Positions 53,072 to 61,582 of a stretch of DNA of 64,000 nt are shown here, one piece after another. The position numbers and the translations under genes are program-made. The notes beneath the pieces are model-generated. The model was not told the DNA's origin. It did not search any database and saw only the letters and a list, made by a program, of their open reading frames with translations. This stretch comes from JACDBZ01 sp036262075. Its GTDB lineage: Bacteria > Chloroflexota > Limnocylindria > QHBO01. Position 1 is the first letter of the stretch; every line of letters begins with the position of its first letter. The DNA lies in the NCBI GenBank assembly GCA_036262075.1, contig DATAJO010000004.1, forward strand, positions 124,001-188,000, given 5' to 3'.

Positions 53072-54000
53072 GCACCGATGACCGCCTGCCGCCCGAGCTG
53101 AGCATCGACTGGATCGCCGATCGCTACCGCGAGCACGGCTACGTCGCCGATCGCCCGCTGGCCGCGGCCCTGTTCCTCGCCCTGCGGCTCCAGCGGCCGC
53201 TCCTGCTCGAGGGCGAGGCGGGCGTCGGCAAGACCGAGGTCGCCAAGGTCCTCGCCGCCGTCCTCGGGACGCGGCTCATCCGGCTCCAGTGCTACGAGGG
53301 CCTCGACGTCAGCACCGCGGTGTACGAGTGGAACTACCCGCGCCAGATGCTCGAGATCCGGCTCATGGAGGCACGCGGCGAGATCCGCGACGCGGCCGAG
53401 TCGGACATCTTCACCGAGCGCTTCCTCATCCGGCGGCCGCTGCTCCAGGCCATCGAGAGCCAGGACGGCGTGCCGCCGGTGCTGCTCATCGACGAGGTCG
53501 ACCGCGCCGACGAGGAGTTCGAGGCCTACCTGCTCGAGCTGCTGGCCGAGTACCAGGTCACCGTCCCGGAGCTCGGCTCGCTGCGCGCCGACCATCCGCC
53601 GCGCGTGATCCTGACCTCGAACCGCACGCGCGAGGTGCACGACGCGCTGAAGCGCCGCTGCCTCTACCACTGGATCGACTACCCGTCGTTCGAGAAGGAG
53701 CTGGCCATCGTGCGAGCCCGGATCCCGGACGTCGACGAGGAGCTCGCCGCCCGGGTCGTGGGCGTGGCGCAGCGGCTGCGGCGCATCGACCTCGTCAAGG
53801 CGCCCGGCGTGGCCGAGACGATCGAGTGGATGAGCGCCATCCTCGCCCTCGGCGCGCGCGAGCTGACGCCCGAGGTGCTCGAGGCCACGTTCGGCGTGAT
53901 CGTGAAGTACGAGGAGGACCTCCACCGCCTCCGCTCCCTCGTCGGCGAGCTCCTTCGACCGCCGGCCGGCGCCGATGCCCACGACGCACCATCCGCCTGA
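53068..54000 (+). CDS. MoxR-family AAA+ ATPase (CoxD-like)
   Basis: A 310-residue AAA+ ATPase. Walker A GEAGVGKT (49-56), Walker B VLLIDEVDRAD (138-147) and sensor 1 ILTSNRTREVHDALKRRC are intact. The ALKRRCLYHWIDYPSFEKEL arginine-finger region is typical of the MoxR group that works with a VWA partner to mature or remodel metalloenzymes. CoxD, which helps assemble the CO dehydrogenase active site, is the closest functional analogue given the molybdenum hydroxylase next door. The VWA gene starts 26 bases before its stop. Confidence 0.9.
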   Translation: MSTDDRLPPELSIDWIADRYREHGYVADRPLAAALFLALRLQRPLLLEGEAGVGKTEVAKVLAAVLGTRLIRLQCYEGLDVSTAVYEWNYPRQMLEIRLMEARGEIRDAAESDIFTERFLIRRPLLQAIESQDGVPPVLLIDEVDRADEEFEAYLLELLAEYQVTVPELGSLRADHPPRVILTSNRTREVHDALKRRCLYHWIDYPSFEKELAIVRARIPDVDEELAARVVGVAQRLRRIDLVKAPGVAETIEWMSAILALGARELTPEVLEATFGVIVKYEEDLHRLRSLVGELLRPPAGADAHDAPSA

Positions 54001-55255
54001 GCCGATCGCCGTCGCGGCGTCGGGGACCGCGGCGGCCGCCGTCCGCTTCGCCTCCGCGCTGCGCGGCGCCGGGCTGCGCGCCGACATGGGCGCCGTGCTC
54101 GGCTTCGCCCGGGCGCTCACCGTCCTCGACTCGCTGGGCGAGGACGACGTCCGCGCCGCGGGCGCCGTCGTCTTCGTCAACCGGCCCGAGGAGCGCGCGC
54201 GCTACGACGCCGCGTTCGACGCGTTCTGGCTCGATCGGCGCCGGAGCGACCTCGGTCCCGACACGCATTCGGCCGGCGGTGGCGGCTCCGGGACGCCGCG
54301 CGACGCCGCCGACGACGTGCCCTCCACGCCCGGCACGGTCGCGGGCTCGGGGGCCGGCGAGGAGCTCGTGGCCGACGAGCCGCCCGAGGCGGAGGGCGCC
54401 TCGCCCGACGCCGCCGACGTGTCGTCGGCCATGGCCTACAGCGCCGCCGAGGCGCTCCGCGCGCGCTCGTTCGACGCCATGTCGCACGAGGAGCTGCGCG
54501 ACGCCGCCCGGCTCGTCGACGAGATCCGGCCGCGGCTCGAGCGGCGCCGGACACGGCGCTATCGGCTCCACGACGAGGGCAGCCTCCTCGCGCCGCGACA
54601 CATGATGCGACGCAGCCTGAGCACGCTCGGCGACCCGCTGACCTGGGTCTGGCGGCGGCGCCGGACGCGCCCGCGGCCGATCGTCGCGATCTGCGACGTG
54701 AGCGGCTCGATGGAGCGCCACTCCCGCTTCGCGCTGCGCTTCGTCCACGCCCTGACCCGCATGGACGTGCGCACCGAGTCGTTCGTGTTCGGCACGCGCC
54801 TGACCCGGATCACGCCGCACCTCCGCCACCGCGACGCGGACCGCGCCCTGCGCGAGGTGGCGGCCGCCGTCCGCGACTGGGCCGGCGGCACCCAGATCGG
54901 CGCCGCGCTCCACGTCTTCAACCGGGCGTGGGGCCGCCGCGTGCTGCGCAGCAGCGCGGTGGTGATGATCGTGAGCGACGGCTGGGACCGCGGCGAACCG
55001 GGCATCGTGTCGGCCGAGATGGACCTCCTGCGCCGCCGATGCCATCGCATCATCTGGCTCAACCCGCTGGCCGCCACGGCCGGCTACGAGCCGCGCACCG
55101 CCGGGATGGTGGCCGCCCTGCCGTACGTCGACGAGTTCCTGCCCATCGGCTCGGTGGCGAGCCTCGAGGAGCTCGGCCGGCTGCTCGGCTCGGAGGAGGG
55201 ACGGCGGCCGATCAGCCCCGCGCGAGGAGCGCTCGCCGCACCCGCTCGGCGGTGA
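53975..55255 (+). CDS. VWA-domain protein (CoxE-like)
   Basis: A 426-residue protein. The first 90 residues are helical, residues 95-150 a Gly/Pro/acid linker, and the C-terminal half is a VWA domain with the MIDAS motif DVSGSME (Asp241, Ser243, Ser245), VFGTRLTRITPHL and VVMIVSDGWDRGEPGIVSAEM. This is the CoxE pattern; CoxDE pairs act on xanthine-dehydrogenase-family enzymes. The 3' end overlaps the convergent large-subunit gene by 44 bases. Confidence 0.9.
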   Translation: MPTTHHPPEPIAVAASGTAAAAVRFASALRGAGLRADMGAVLGFARALTVLDSLGEDDVRAAGAVVFVNRPEERARYDAAFDAFWLDRRRSDLGPDTHSAGGGGSGTPRDAADDVPSTPGTVAGSGAGEELVADEPPEAEGASPDAADVSSAMAYSAAEALRARSFDAMSHEELRDAARLVDEIRPRLERRRTRRYRLHDEGSLLAPRHMMRRSLSTLGDPLTWVWRRRRTRPRPIVAICDVSGSMERHSRFALRFVHALTRMDVRTESFVFGTRLTRITPHLRHRDADRALREVAAAVRDWAGGTQIGAALHVFNRAWGRRVLRSSAVVMIVSDGWDRGEPGIVSAEMDLLRRRCHRIIWLNPLAATAGYEPRTAGMVAALPYVDEFLPIGSVASLEELGRLLGSEEGRRPISPARGALAAPARR

Positions 55256-57503
55256 GCGGCAGCTCGAACAGCCGCACGCCGACGGCGTCGTGGATCGCGT
55301 TGGCGATCGCCGGCGCGACCGCGGTGTTCGACAGCTCCCCGGCCATCTTCGTCCCGAACGCGCCGGGACCGATGGTCGTCGGCAGCAGGATCACCCGCAG
55401 CGGCGGGACGTCCATCGCGGTCGGCAGCTTGTAGTCGCCGAGGTTGAGCGTCGTCACCCGCCCGGACTCGTCGGTGCCCAGCTCCTCGAGCACCGCGCCG
55501 CCGAAGCCGAACGCGAAGCCGCCGACGAGCTGGCCCTGGTGCGCGACCGGGTTGACGACCGTGCCGACGTCGGCGACGAGGACCGCGTCGACGACCGTGA
55601 CCGTCCCGGTCTCGGGATCGACCTCGACCTCGACCGCGTAGGCGCCGTAGTCGTAGTCCCCCGGCTCGTCGTGCCCGTGGGCCCCGGCCTCGAACCGGCC
55701 GTCGACCTCGATCGCGCCCGCCTCGCCGACGAGCGACGCCGCCGCCTCGCCGAGCGAGACCCGGTTGCGGCCGTCCTCGCCCACGAGCCAGTCGTCGACG
55801 AGCGCGATCCGCTCGGTCCCCTCGCCGAGCGTCCGGGCCGCCGCGTCCTCGAGCGCCTGCCTGAGCGCGATCCCGGCGCGGGCCGCCGCCTGCGATCCGA
55901 CGTGGGTCGTGCGCGAGCCACCGACGCCCGAGTCGAACGGCGCGCTCGCCGTCGATCGGCGCTCGACCCGGATCCGTTCCGGCGAGACCGACGCGGTCGC
56001 GGCCAGGACGCGCTGGATGACCGTGTGCCCGCCGCCGCCCTGGTCGGGGAGGCCGGTGACGACGGTGATCGTCCCGCCGGCATCGAAGCGCACCGAGAGG
56101 TTGACCTTCCCCGTGCCGACGTGGCGCAGGCCGATCGCCATGCCCCGGCCGCGGTTCGGCGGCCGCGTTCCGTCCCACGAGGTGGCCGACGCGATGGCGT
56201 CGAGCAGCTCCGGCCCGCGGGCCTCGCGCGGTCGGTCGCCGGTGGCCCCGACCTCGCCGGGCCGGACGAGGTTCCGTCGCCGCAGCTCGATCGGATCGAT
56301 GCCGAGCTCGCGGGCGATGAGGTCGACGTGCGACTCGCCGGCGAACAGCGCCTGCACCTCGCCCGGCGCACGCATGTGGCCGGCGGGCGCCATGGTGGTG
56401 TAGACGCTGGTGACCTCGATGCGGACCGCCGGCACGCGGTACGGCGCGAGCGTCTGCGAGCCGCCGGCCAGGTTGAGCTGCGGGAGCGGCTTCGCCGCCG
56501 CGTACGCTCCCCCGTCGAACAGCGTCCGCGCCTCGTGCGCGAGGAAGCGACCGTCGGCATCGGTCGCGGTCCGCAGCCGGACCACCGCGGCGTGGCGCGG
56601 GTTCGCCGCCGCGAGCTCCTCGACGTACGACATCACCGCCTTCACCGGCCGGCCGGTCACCCGCGCCAGGAAGTAGCAGGGGTACTCGTCGGGCGAGTAG
56701 CCCTTGCCGCCGAAGTCGCCGCCGATGAAGGCCGCGTCGACGTCGATCCGGGCCGCGGGCAGCCCGAGCACCTCCGACATCTGGTTGCGGAGCGTGAACG
56801 GCGCCTTGTTCGTCGTCACGACGTGGACGACGTCGTCCTCGCCGATCCACACCAGGCTGGCGTGTGGCTCGATATAGCCGTGGTGCTGCCGCGGCGTGCG
56901 GAACGTGTGCTCGAAGACGTGCGGGGCCTCGGCGAAGATCCGCTCGAGCTGGTCGTCGTCGTGGGCGACGACCCGGTGGCCCTGGACGTTCGGGTGCGGC
57001 ACCGGTGGCCGATCGCCGCCGAGATAGACGTAGCTCGCCGCCTCGGGATGGAGGATCGGCGCGTCGTCGCGCAGCGCCTCCTCGATCGAGGTCACCGCCG
57101 GCAGCTCCTCGTACTCCACCTCGATGAGCTGGGCCGCCTCCTCGGCGATCTCGCGCGTCTCGGCCGCGACCGCCGCGACCCGCTCGCCGACGAAGCGGAC
57201 GACGTCGGTGGCGAGGATCGGCTGGTCCAGCAGCCGCCGGCCGAAGCGGACGCCGCCGATATCGGCGCCGGTCAGGACGGCATGGACGCCCGGCAGCGCC
57301 TTCGCGGCGCTGACGTCGATCGAGACGATCCGCGCGTGGGCCGCGTCGCTGCGCCGGAACGCAGCCCACAGCATGCCGGGCATCGTGCGATCGGCGACGT
57401 AGCGGGCGGCGCCGGTGACCTTGTCCGTGCCCTCGACCCGCCACTCCGGCGCGGCGAACGACGCCGGCGCCGGGCCGAGGTCGAGCTCGTCGTCGTGGCT
57501 CAT
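55212..57503 (-). CDS. Molybdenum hydroxylase large subunit (xanthine dehydrogenase/CoxL family)
   Basis: A 763-residue molybdopterin-cytosine-dinucleotide subunit. Recognisable are VTGAARYVADRTMPGMLWA, FIGGDFGGKGY, GHMRAPGEVQALFAGESHVD, GLPDQGGGGHTVIQRVLA and, near the end, KMAGELSNTAVAPAIANAIHDAVG with the catalytic Glu. The CO dehydrogenase form I loop AYxCSFR is absent (it reads GHMRAPGEVQ), so the substrate is likely an aromatic or heterocyclic compound or an aldehyde instead of CO. First family member in the order S-M-L on this strand; overlaps the M gene by ATGA. Confidence 0.9.
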   Translation of the reverse strand: MSHDDELDLGPAPASFAAPEWRVEGTDKVTGAARYVADRTMPGMLWAAFRRSDAAHARIVSIDVSAAKALPGVHAVLTGADIGGVRFGRRLLDQPILATDVVRFVGERVAAVAAETREIAEEAAQLIEVEYEELPAVTSIEEALRDDAPILHPEAASYVYLGGDRPPVPHPNVQGHRVVAHDDDQLERIFAEAPHVFEHTFRTPRQHHGYIEPHASLVWIGEDDVVHVVTTNKAPFTLRNQMSEVLGLPAARIDVDAAFIGGDFGGKGYSPDEYPCYFLARVTGRPVKAVMSYVEELAAANPRHAAVVRLRTATDADGRFLAHEARTLFDGGAYAAAKPLPQLNLAGGSQTLAPYRVPAVRIEVTSVYTTMAPAGHMRAPGEVQALFAGESHVDLIARELGIDPIELRRRNLVRPGEVGATGDRPREARGPELLDAIASATSWDGTRPPNRGRGMAIGLRHVGTGKVNLSVRFDAGGTITVVTGLPDQGGGGHTVIQRVLAATASVSPERIRVERRSTASAPFDSGVGGSRTTHVGSQAAARAGIALRQALEDAAARTLGEGTERIALVDDWLVGEDGRNRVSLGEAAASLVGEAGAIEVDGRFEAGAHGHDEPGDYDYGAYAVEVEVDPETGTVTVVDAVLVADVGTVVNPVAHQGQLVGGFAFGFGGAVLEELGTDESGRVTTLNLGDYKLPTAMDVPPLRVILLPTTIGPGAFGTKMAGELSNTAVAPAIANAIHDAVGVRLFELPLTAERVRRALLARG

Positions 57504-58366
57504 CGGCCCGCACCGGCGGCCAGGCGCTCGAGCGCGCGGCGCACCCAGACGACCGCCATGTCGCGCTTGTAGCCGGCCGAGCCGCGAGTGTCGTCGAGCG
57601 GGTCGACCGCATCGGCGACCGTGGCGGCGGCATCGGCCAAGGCTCGGTCGTCGGGCGTTGTGCCCTCGAGGGCCGCCTCGGCGTCGCGCATGCGCAGCGG
57701 CACCGGGCCGACCGCGCCGCACGCGATCCGGACGTTGCGCCAGCCGTCCTCGGCGATCGTCGCCGACGCGGCCACCGACACCGTGGCGTAGTCGTCGCGC
57801 GAGCCGGGCAGGAACTTCACGTAGATGGCCCGCGCCGAGGGTTCGCGCGGCGGGAGCTCGACGGCGGTGATGATCTCGCCGGGCTCGAGCGAGGTCTCGA
57901 ACAGGTCGACGAACAGGTCGGCGACCGGGATGCGTCGCTCGCCCGACGGGCCGGCGACGGACACCGATGCGTCGAGGGCCATGAGGATCGGCGGCGGGTC
58001 CTGGGCCGGGTCGGCGTGGGCGAGGTTGCCGCCCACCGTCCCCTGGTTGCGGATGCGGACGGTGGCGATGTGCCCGAACGCCTCGGCCAGGGCCGGCGCA
58101 TGGGCGACGGCCGCCGGCGAGCGCTCGATCTGCCGATGGGTCGTGGTGGCGCCGATCCGCAGCGACCCGTCGTCGCGCGCCTCGATGCCGCGCAGCGCCT
58201 CGACGCGCCGCAGCCCGACGAGCACCGAGGGGGCGATGAGCTGCTGGTGGAGCATGACGACGAGCGAGGCCCCGCCGGCGATGAGGTGCGCGTCCTCGCC
58301 GTGCGTCGCCAGGGACTCGAGGGCCTCATCGAGCGTCAGTGGCTCGACGTAGTCGTAGCCGATCAC
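57500..58366 (-). CDS. Molybdenum hydroxylase FAD-binding (medium) subunit
   Basis: A 288-residue CoxM-type subunit. AHLIAGGASLVVMLHQQLIAP and TVRIRNQGTVGGNLAHADPAQDPP are the two FAD-binding blocks (AGGxSL and TxGGN). It passes electrons from the [2Fe-2S] subunit. GTG start overlaps the small-subunit TGA. Length is normal for the family. Confidence 0.92.
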   Translation of the reverse strand: MIGYDYVEPLTLDEALESLATHGEDAHLIAGGASLVVMLHQQLIAPSVLVGLRRVEALRGIEARDDGSLRIGATTTHRQIERSPAAVAHAPALAEAFGHIATVRIRNQGTVGGNLAHADPAQDPPPILMALDASVSVAGPSGERRIPVADLFVDLFETSLEPGEIITAVELPPREPSARAIYVKFLPGSRDDYATVSVAASATIAEDGWRNVRIACGAVGPVPLRMRDAEAALEGTTPDDRALADAAATVADAVDPLDDTRGSAGYKRDMAVVWVRRALERLAAGAGR

Positions 58367-58833
58367 CCCGACTGCTCGGCGGCCGCGAGGACGGACGCCA
58401 CGATGCCCTCGTAGCCGGTGCAGCGGCAGAGGTTGCCCATCATCCACTGGCGCACGGTGGCCTCGGTCGGCGCCTCCACCTCGGCGAGGAGGGCGGTGGC
58501 CGAGATCAGCTGGCCGGGGGTGCAGATCCCGCACTGGAAGCCGCCGTGGCGGATGAAGGCATCCTGGACGGGCGTCAGCCGGCCGTCGGTGGCGAGTCCC
58601 TCGACGGTCGTGACGCGGCGATCGTCCACGAAGACGGCGGGGAGGATGCACGACGAGAGCAGCTCGCCGTCGAGGAGCACGCTGCAGGCGCCACACACGC
58701 CGACCGAGCAGCCCTCCTTCGTCCCCGTCAGGCCGAGGTCGGTGCGCAGGAGGTCTAGGAGCGTGCGGTCGGCCGGCACGGTGGCGGTCACGGGCGTCCC
58801 GTTCAGCTCGAAACGGATCGTGTGCTCGCTCAC
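58363..58833 (-). CDS. Molybdenum hydroxylase [2Fe-2S] (small) subunit
   Basis: A 156-residue CoxS-type subunit. The plant-type cluster motif is GCSVGVCGACSVLLDG plus a later Cys; the second cluster is bound by CGICTPGQL and NLCRCTGYEGI. GTG 58833 with GGGAGG upstream starts at SEHTIRFELNG, matching the family N-terminus; the longer frame upstream crosses the intergenic palindrome. The gene is divergent from fni. Confidence 0.93.
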   Translation of the reverse strand: MSEHTIRFELNGTPVTATVPADRTLLDLLRTDLGLTGTKEGCSVGVCGACSVLLDGELLSSCILPAVFVDDRRVTTVEGLATDGRLTPVQDAFIRHGGFQCGICTPGQLISATALLAEVEAPTEATVRQWMMGNLCRCTGYEGIVASVLAAAEQSG

Positions 58834-58861
58834 CTGGCCTCCCAGTCGGCTCGTCGGGGAC

Positions 58862-58876
58862 CTATGTATACCATAG
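58862..58876. promoter_or_regulatory. Palindrome CTATG-N5-CATAG between the Mo-hydroxylase and fni operons
   Basis: An exact 5+5 inverted repeat around TATAC lies in the 82-base divergent region. It includes the 8-mer ATGTATAC, also present at 62495-62502, and -10-like TACCAT/TATGGT on both strands. It resembles GntR/FadR-type sites and may control both operons. Confidence 0.55.
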
Positions 58877-58915
58877 CGTGCCGACCGATCGTGGACCCCT
58901 GGGAGGTGGCCGCCG

Positions 58916-60019
58916 ATGACCGACGAGATCCAGCAACGCAAGGCCGATCACCTGCGCATGGCCGCCGCCGCGTCGGTCGAGAGCGGCCGGAGCGCGGGGT
59001 TCGCCGACGTCCATCTCCTCCACTCGGCGCTGCCCGAGGTCGACCTCGACGAGGTCGACACCTCGACCGAGCTCCTCGGCCGCCGGCTGCGCCTCCCGCT
59101 CGTCATCTCGGCCATGACCGGCGGCCACGACGAGGGCGGCCGGGTCAACGCCGTCCTCGGGCGCGCGGCGGAGCGCTTCGGGATCGCCATGGGCATCGGC
59201 AGCCAGCGGGCGGCGCTCATCGACCCGGCGCTGCGCGGCACGTACGCCGTCACCCGCGAGCGGGCCCCGACCGCGTTCCTCGTCGCCAATATCGGCGCCA
59301 CGCAGCTCGTCGGCCAGCGCGACAGCGAGCCGATCACCCCCGACGAGGTCCGCGGCCTGCTGGCCACGATCCGGGCCGATGCGCTCGCCGTCCACCTCAA
59401 CCCGCTCCAGGAGCTCGTCCAGACCGAGGGCCAGCGCGACGCGCGCGGGCACCTGGATGCGATCCGCGCCCTGGCCGCCTCGCTCGACGTGCCGGTGATC
59501 GCCAAGGAGACCGGCGGCGGGATGCGGGCCGATGTCGCCCGCGCGCTCGCCGGGGCCGGCGTGGCGGCGATCGACGTCGGCGGGGTCGGCGGCACGAGCT
59601 TCGCCGCCATCGAGGCGCTGCGCGCCGAGGAGCGCGGCGACGAGCGCGGCGTCCGGCTCGGCACGCTGCTGCGCGACTGGGGCATCCCGACCGTGGTGAG
59701 CATCGGCCTGGCGCACGAGGCCGGCATCCCGGTCATCGCCACCGGCGGGATCCGTTCCGGCCTCGACGCCGCGAAGGCGATCGCCATGGGCGCGACGGCC
59801 GTCGGCGTGGCTCGCCCCTTGCTCCAGGCGGCCCTCGAGGGCGACGATGCGGTCGCCACCTGGATCGAGCGCTTCGCGGAGGAGCTGCGCGCGGCGATGT
59901 TCCTCACCGGAGCACCCGACGTGCCGGCCCTGCGCGCGCAGCGGCCGGTGGTGGTCGGCGAGACGGCGGCGTGGCTCGCGGCCGCACGATCGGCCGCACA
60001 GGATGGAGGTCAGCGGTGA
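58916..60019 (+). CDS. fni: Isopentenyl-diphosphate delta-isomerase, type 2 (FMN)
   Basis: A 367-residue FMN/NADPH-dependent isomerase of IPP and DMAPP. QQRKADHLRMA at the start, LVISAMTGG, GIGSQRAAL, NPLQELVQTEGQRD, VIAKETGGGM, VDVGGVGGTSFAAIE-like AIDVGGVGGTSF and VIATGGIRSGLDAAKAIAMGA are family blocks. Length is in the normal range (350-370). GGGAGG before the ATG is its ribosome-binding site. No other isoprenoid gene is nearby. Confidence 0.94.
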   Translation: MTDEIQQRKADHLRMAAAASVESGRSAGFADVHLLHSALPEVDLDEVDTSTELLGRRLRLPLVISAMTGGHDEGGRVNAVLGRAAERFGIAMGIGSQRAALIDPALRGTYAVTRERAPTAFLVANIGATQLVGQRDSEPITPDEVRGLLATIRADALAVHLNPLQELVQTEGQRDARGHLDAIRALAASLDVPVIAKETGGGMRADVARALAGAGVAAIDVGGVGGTSFAAIEALRAEERGDERGVRLGTLLRDWGIPTVVSIGLAHEAGIPVIATGGIRSGLDAAKAIAMGATAVGVARPLLQAALEGDDAVATWIERFAEELRAAMFLTGAPDVPALRAQRPVVVGETAAWLAAARSAAQDGGQR

Positions 60020-60237
60020 CGACGTACGCGCGCGACGAGCTCCAGCGGCTCTACCACGACGGGGTCATCGACGGAGTGGCGCTCGTCGCGGCCGACGCGA
60101 CGGCCTGCGCGACCTGCGACGCGGTGGCGGACACGACGTACGTGCCGTCGCAGCTGCCGGACGTCCCGGTCGCCGGCTGCACGCGCCCCGGCGGCTGTCG
60201 CTGCCGGCACGAGCCGTCGTTCACCGTCTACGAGTAA
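60016..60237 (+). CDS. Small Cys-rich protein (possible zinc ribbon)
   Basis: A 73-residue protein translationally coupled to fni (GTGA). It contains CATC, then CTRPGGCRC near the end, i.e. five Cys in a CxxC...C-x5-CxC pattern. The arrangement recalls the zinc-ribbon tail of phage head-morphogenesis proteins (CPxCxxLDGK...HPNCRC) but no phage gene is near. Function unknown. Confidence 0.65.
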   Translation: MTTYARDELQRLYHDGVIDGVALVAADATACATCDAVADTTYVPSQLPDVPVAGCTRPGGCRCRHEPSFTVYE

Positions 60238-60240
60238 CCG

Positions 60241-60282
60241 GTCAGCCGCCCGACGGGTCAGCCGCCCGACGGGTCAGCCGCC
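60241..60282. repeat. 16-bp tandem repeat, about 2.6 copies
   Basis: GTCAGCCGCCCGACGG occurs at 60241-60256 and 60257-60272, followed by its first 10 bases at 60273-60282. It fills the space between the small Cys protein and the convergent tautomerase gene; the latter's stop codon (60274-60276) lies in the repeat. Confidence 0.8.
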
Positions 60283-60471
60283 GCTCGCGCCGTCGCTCTT
60301 CAGCACGCCCCCGACGGCCAGGCTGTCGGGCTCGACCTCCTCGAAGCGGACGCTGACGACCTCCGGCTTCACGCCGTAGACCTCGACGGTCGCATCGGTG
60401 ATGCGCTTCGCGAGCTCGCGCTTCTGCTCGACGGCTCGGCCGCGGAGCGCCTTGATGATGATGTAGGGCAT
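60274..60471 (-). CDS. 4-oxalocrotonate tautomerase-family protein
   Basis: A 65-residue tautomerase. After Met removal Pro is the N-terminal catalytic base (MPYIIIK), with RELAKRITDATVEVYGVKPEVVSVRFEEV and basic residues at the usual positions. The C-terminus ends in the tandem-repeat region. These enzymes isomerise enol/keto acids in aromatic ring-cleavage, which fits a catabolic role with the molybdenum hydroxylase cluster. Confidence 0.9.
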   Translation of the reverse strand: MPYIIIKALRGRAVEQKRELAKRITDATVEVYGVKPEVVSVRFEEVEPDSLAVGGVLKSDGASGG

Positions 60472-60481
60472 CGGTCTCCTC

Positions 60482-61582
60482 TCAGGGCTGGGGTGCGTGG
60501 GCGGCCGCGGCGAAGCGGCCGGGCCGATAGTCGTCGAGGGTGGGGTCGCTGAGGTCGTCGAGCAGCTCGCGCGCGACCAGCTGGCCCAGGTGCGGGGCCA
60601 GCGTGACGCCGCTGTGGGTGACCGCGAGGTAGGCGCCGTCGGTCCCGGGGACCGGGCCGACCGCCGGGTAGCCGTCGGCGGTGAGCGCTCGGCGGCCGAT
60701 GCGGAGCGCCTCGAAGCCGATGCCGTCGAGCCCGCTGATCGCGCGGCGCGTCCGGGCCAGCAGCTCGTCGGCGGCGGCGTCGACCGACAGCGGACCGCCC
60801 GCCACGTCGAGCTGCTTGTCGACGCTGTCGGCGGCGAGCAGCAATCGGCCGGCGCCGTCGGGGCGGAACGAGATGCCCGGCGCGTGGATGATCCGGCCCA
60901 CCGGCACCGCGACCGGCTCGGTCACCGCCATCAGGCCCGGCGCATGGCGCATCGGAAGGTCGAGCCCGAGCGGCGCGAGGAGCTCGGCGGCATCGGGTCC
61001 CGTGGCGACCACGACGAAATCGGCGGCGATGCGCCGGCCGTCGGCCAGGGCGACGCCGGTCGCCCGGCCGCCATCGGTCGCGATGGCCGTCACGCGGGTG
61101 CCGAGAAGGGTCGTGATGCGCGGGTCGTCGAGGAGGCGCGCGACGAGGAGGACGGGGTCGACCCAGGCGTCGTCGGCGGAGAAGGCGACGCCGTCGTCGG
61201 GGCCGATGCGGGCGGCGGGCTCGAGGCGCCGCGCCTCGGCGGCGTCGATCGTCTCGACCGCGTAGCCCCACTCCCGGTGGCGCGTTGCCCGCTCCGTCAC
61301 CGCGTCCGCCGGCCCCCACTCGAGGTTGCCGCCGGCGTGGTACCACTCCCCGCCGCCGAGGCGCTCGACGAGCTCGCGGTGCGCGGCGATGCCCGCCACG
61401 TTCAGGTCGAAGTACGCGCGCGGCTGCTTGCCCGCGGCGTTGACCCAGGCGAAGGTGGCGAGCGACGTGCCGCCCGCCGGTCGCGCGGCGTCGACGACGG
61501 TGACCGCGGCACCCCGCTCGGCGGCGAAGCGGGCGATCGAGGCGCCGATGATGCCGGCGCCGACGACGACGACCTCAGGCAT
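60482..61582 (-). CDS. FAD-dependent oxidoreductase (D-amino acid oxidase/glycine oxidase type)
   Basis: A 366-residue DAO-family flavoprotein. VVVVGAGIIGASIARFAAERG is the FAD Rossmann motif (GxGxxG), followed by VVDAARPAGGTS; the C-terminus YLAVTHSGVTLAPHLGQLVARELL binds FAD. The family oxidises amines or secondary amino acids. It starts 8 bases inside the upstream hydrolase gene and ends 10 bases before the tautomerase start. Confidence 0.88.
   Translation of the reverse strand: MPEVVVVGAGIIGASIARFAAERGAAVTVVDAARPAGGTSLATFAWVNAAGKQPRAYFDLNVAGIAAHRELVERLGGGEWYHAGGNLEWGPADAVTERATRHREWGYAVETIDAAEARRLEPAARIGPDDGVAFSADDAWVDPVLLVARLLDDPRITTLLGTRVTAIATDGGRATGVALADGRRIAADFVVVATGPDAAELLAPLGLDLPMRHAPGLMAVTEPVAVPVGRIIHAPGISFRPDGAGRLLLAADSVDKQLDVAGGPLSVDAAADELLARTRRAISGLDGIGFEALRIGRRALTADGYPAVGPVPGTDGAYLAVTHSGVTLAPHLGQLVARELLDDLSDPTLDDYRPGRFAAAAHAPQP

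Noticed and set aside
55290..57572. A 760-codon plus-strand frame opposite the molybdenum hydroxylase
   Set aside because: Shadow of the minus-strand large subunit, whose motifs are unambiguous.
55212..58833. Aerobic CO dehydrogenase (coxSML)
   Set aside because: The form I active-site loop AYxCSFR is missing from the large subunit; only the general family can be claimed, despite the CoxDE-like neighbours.
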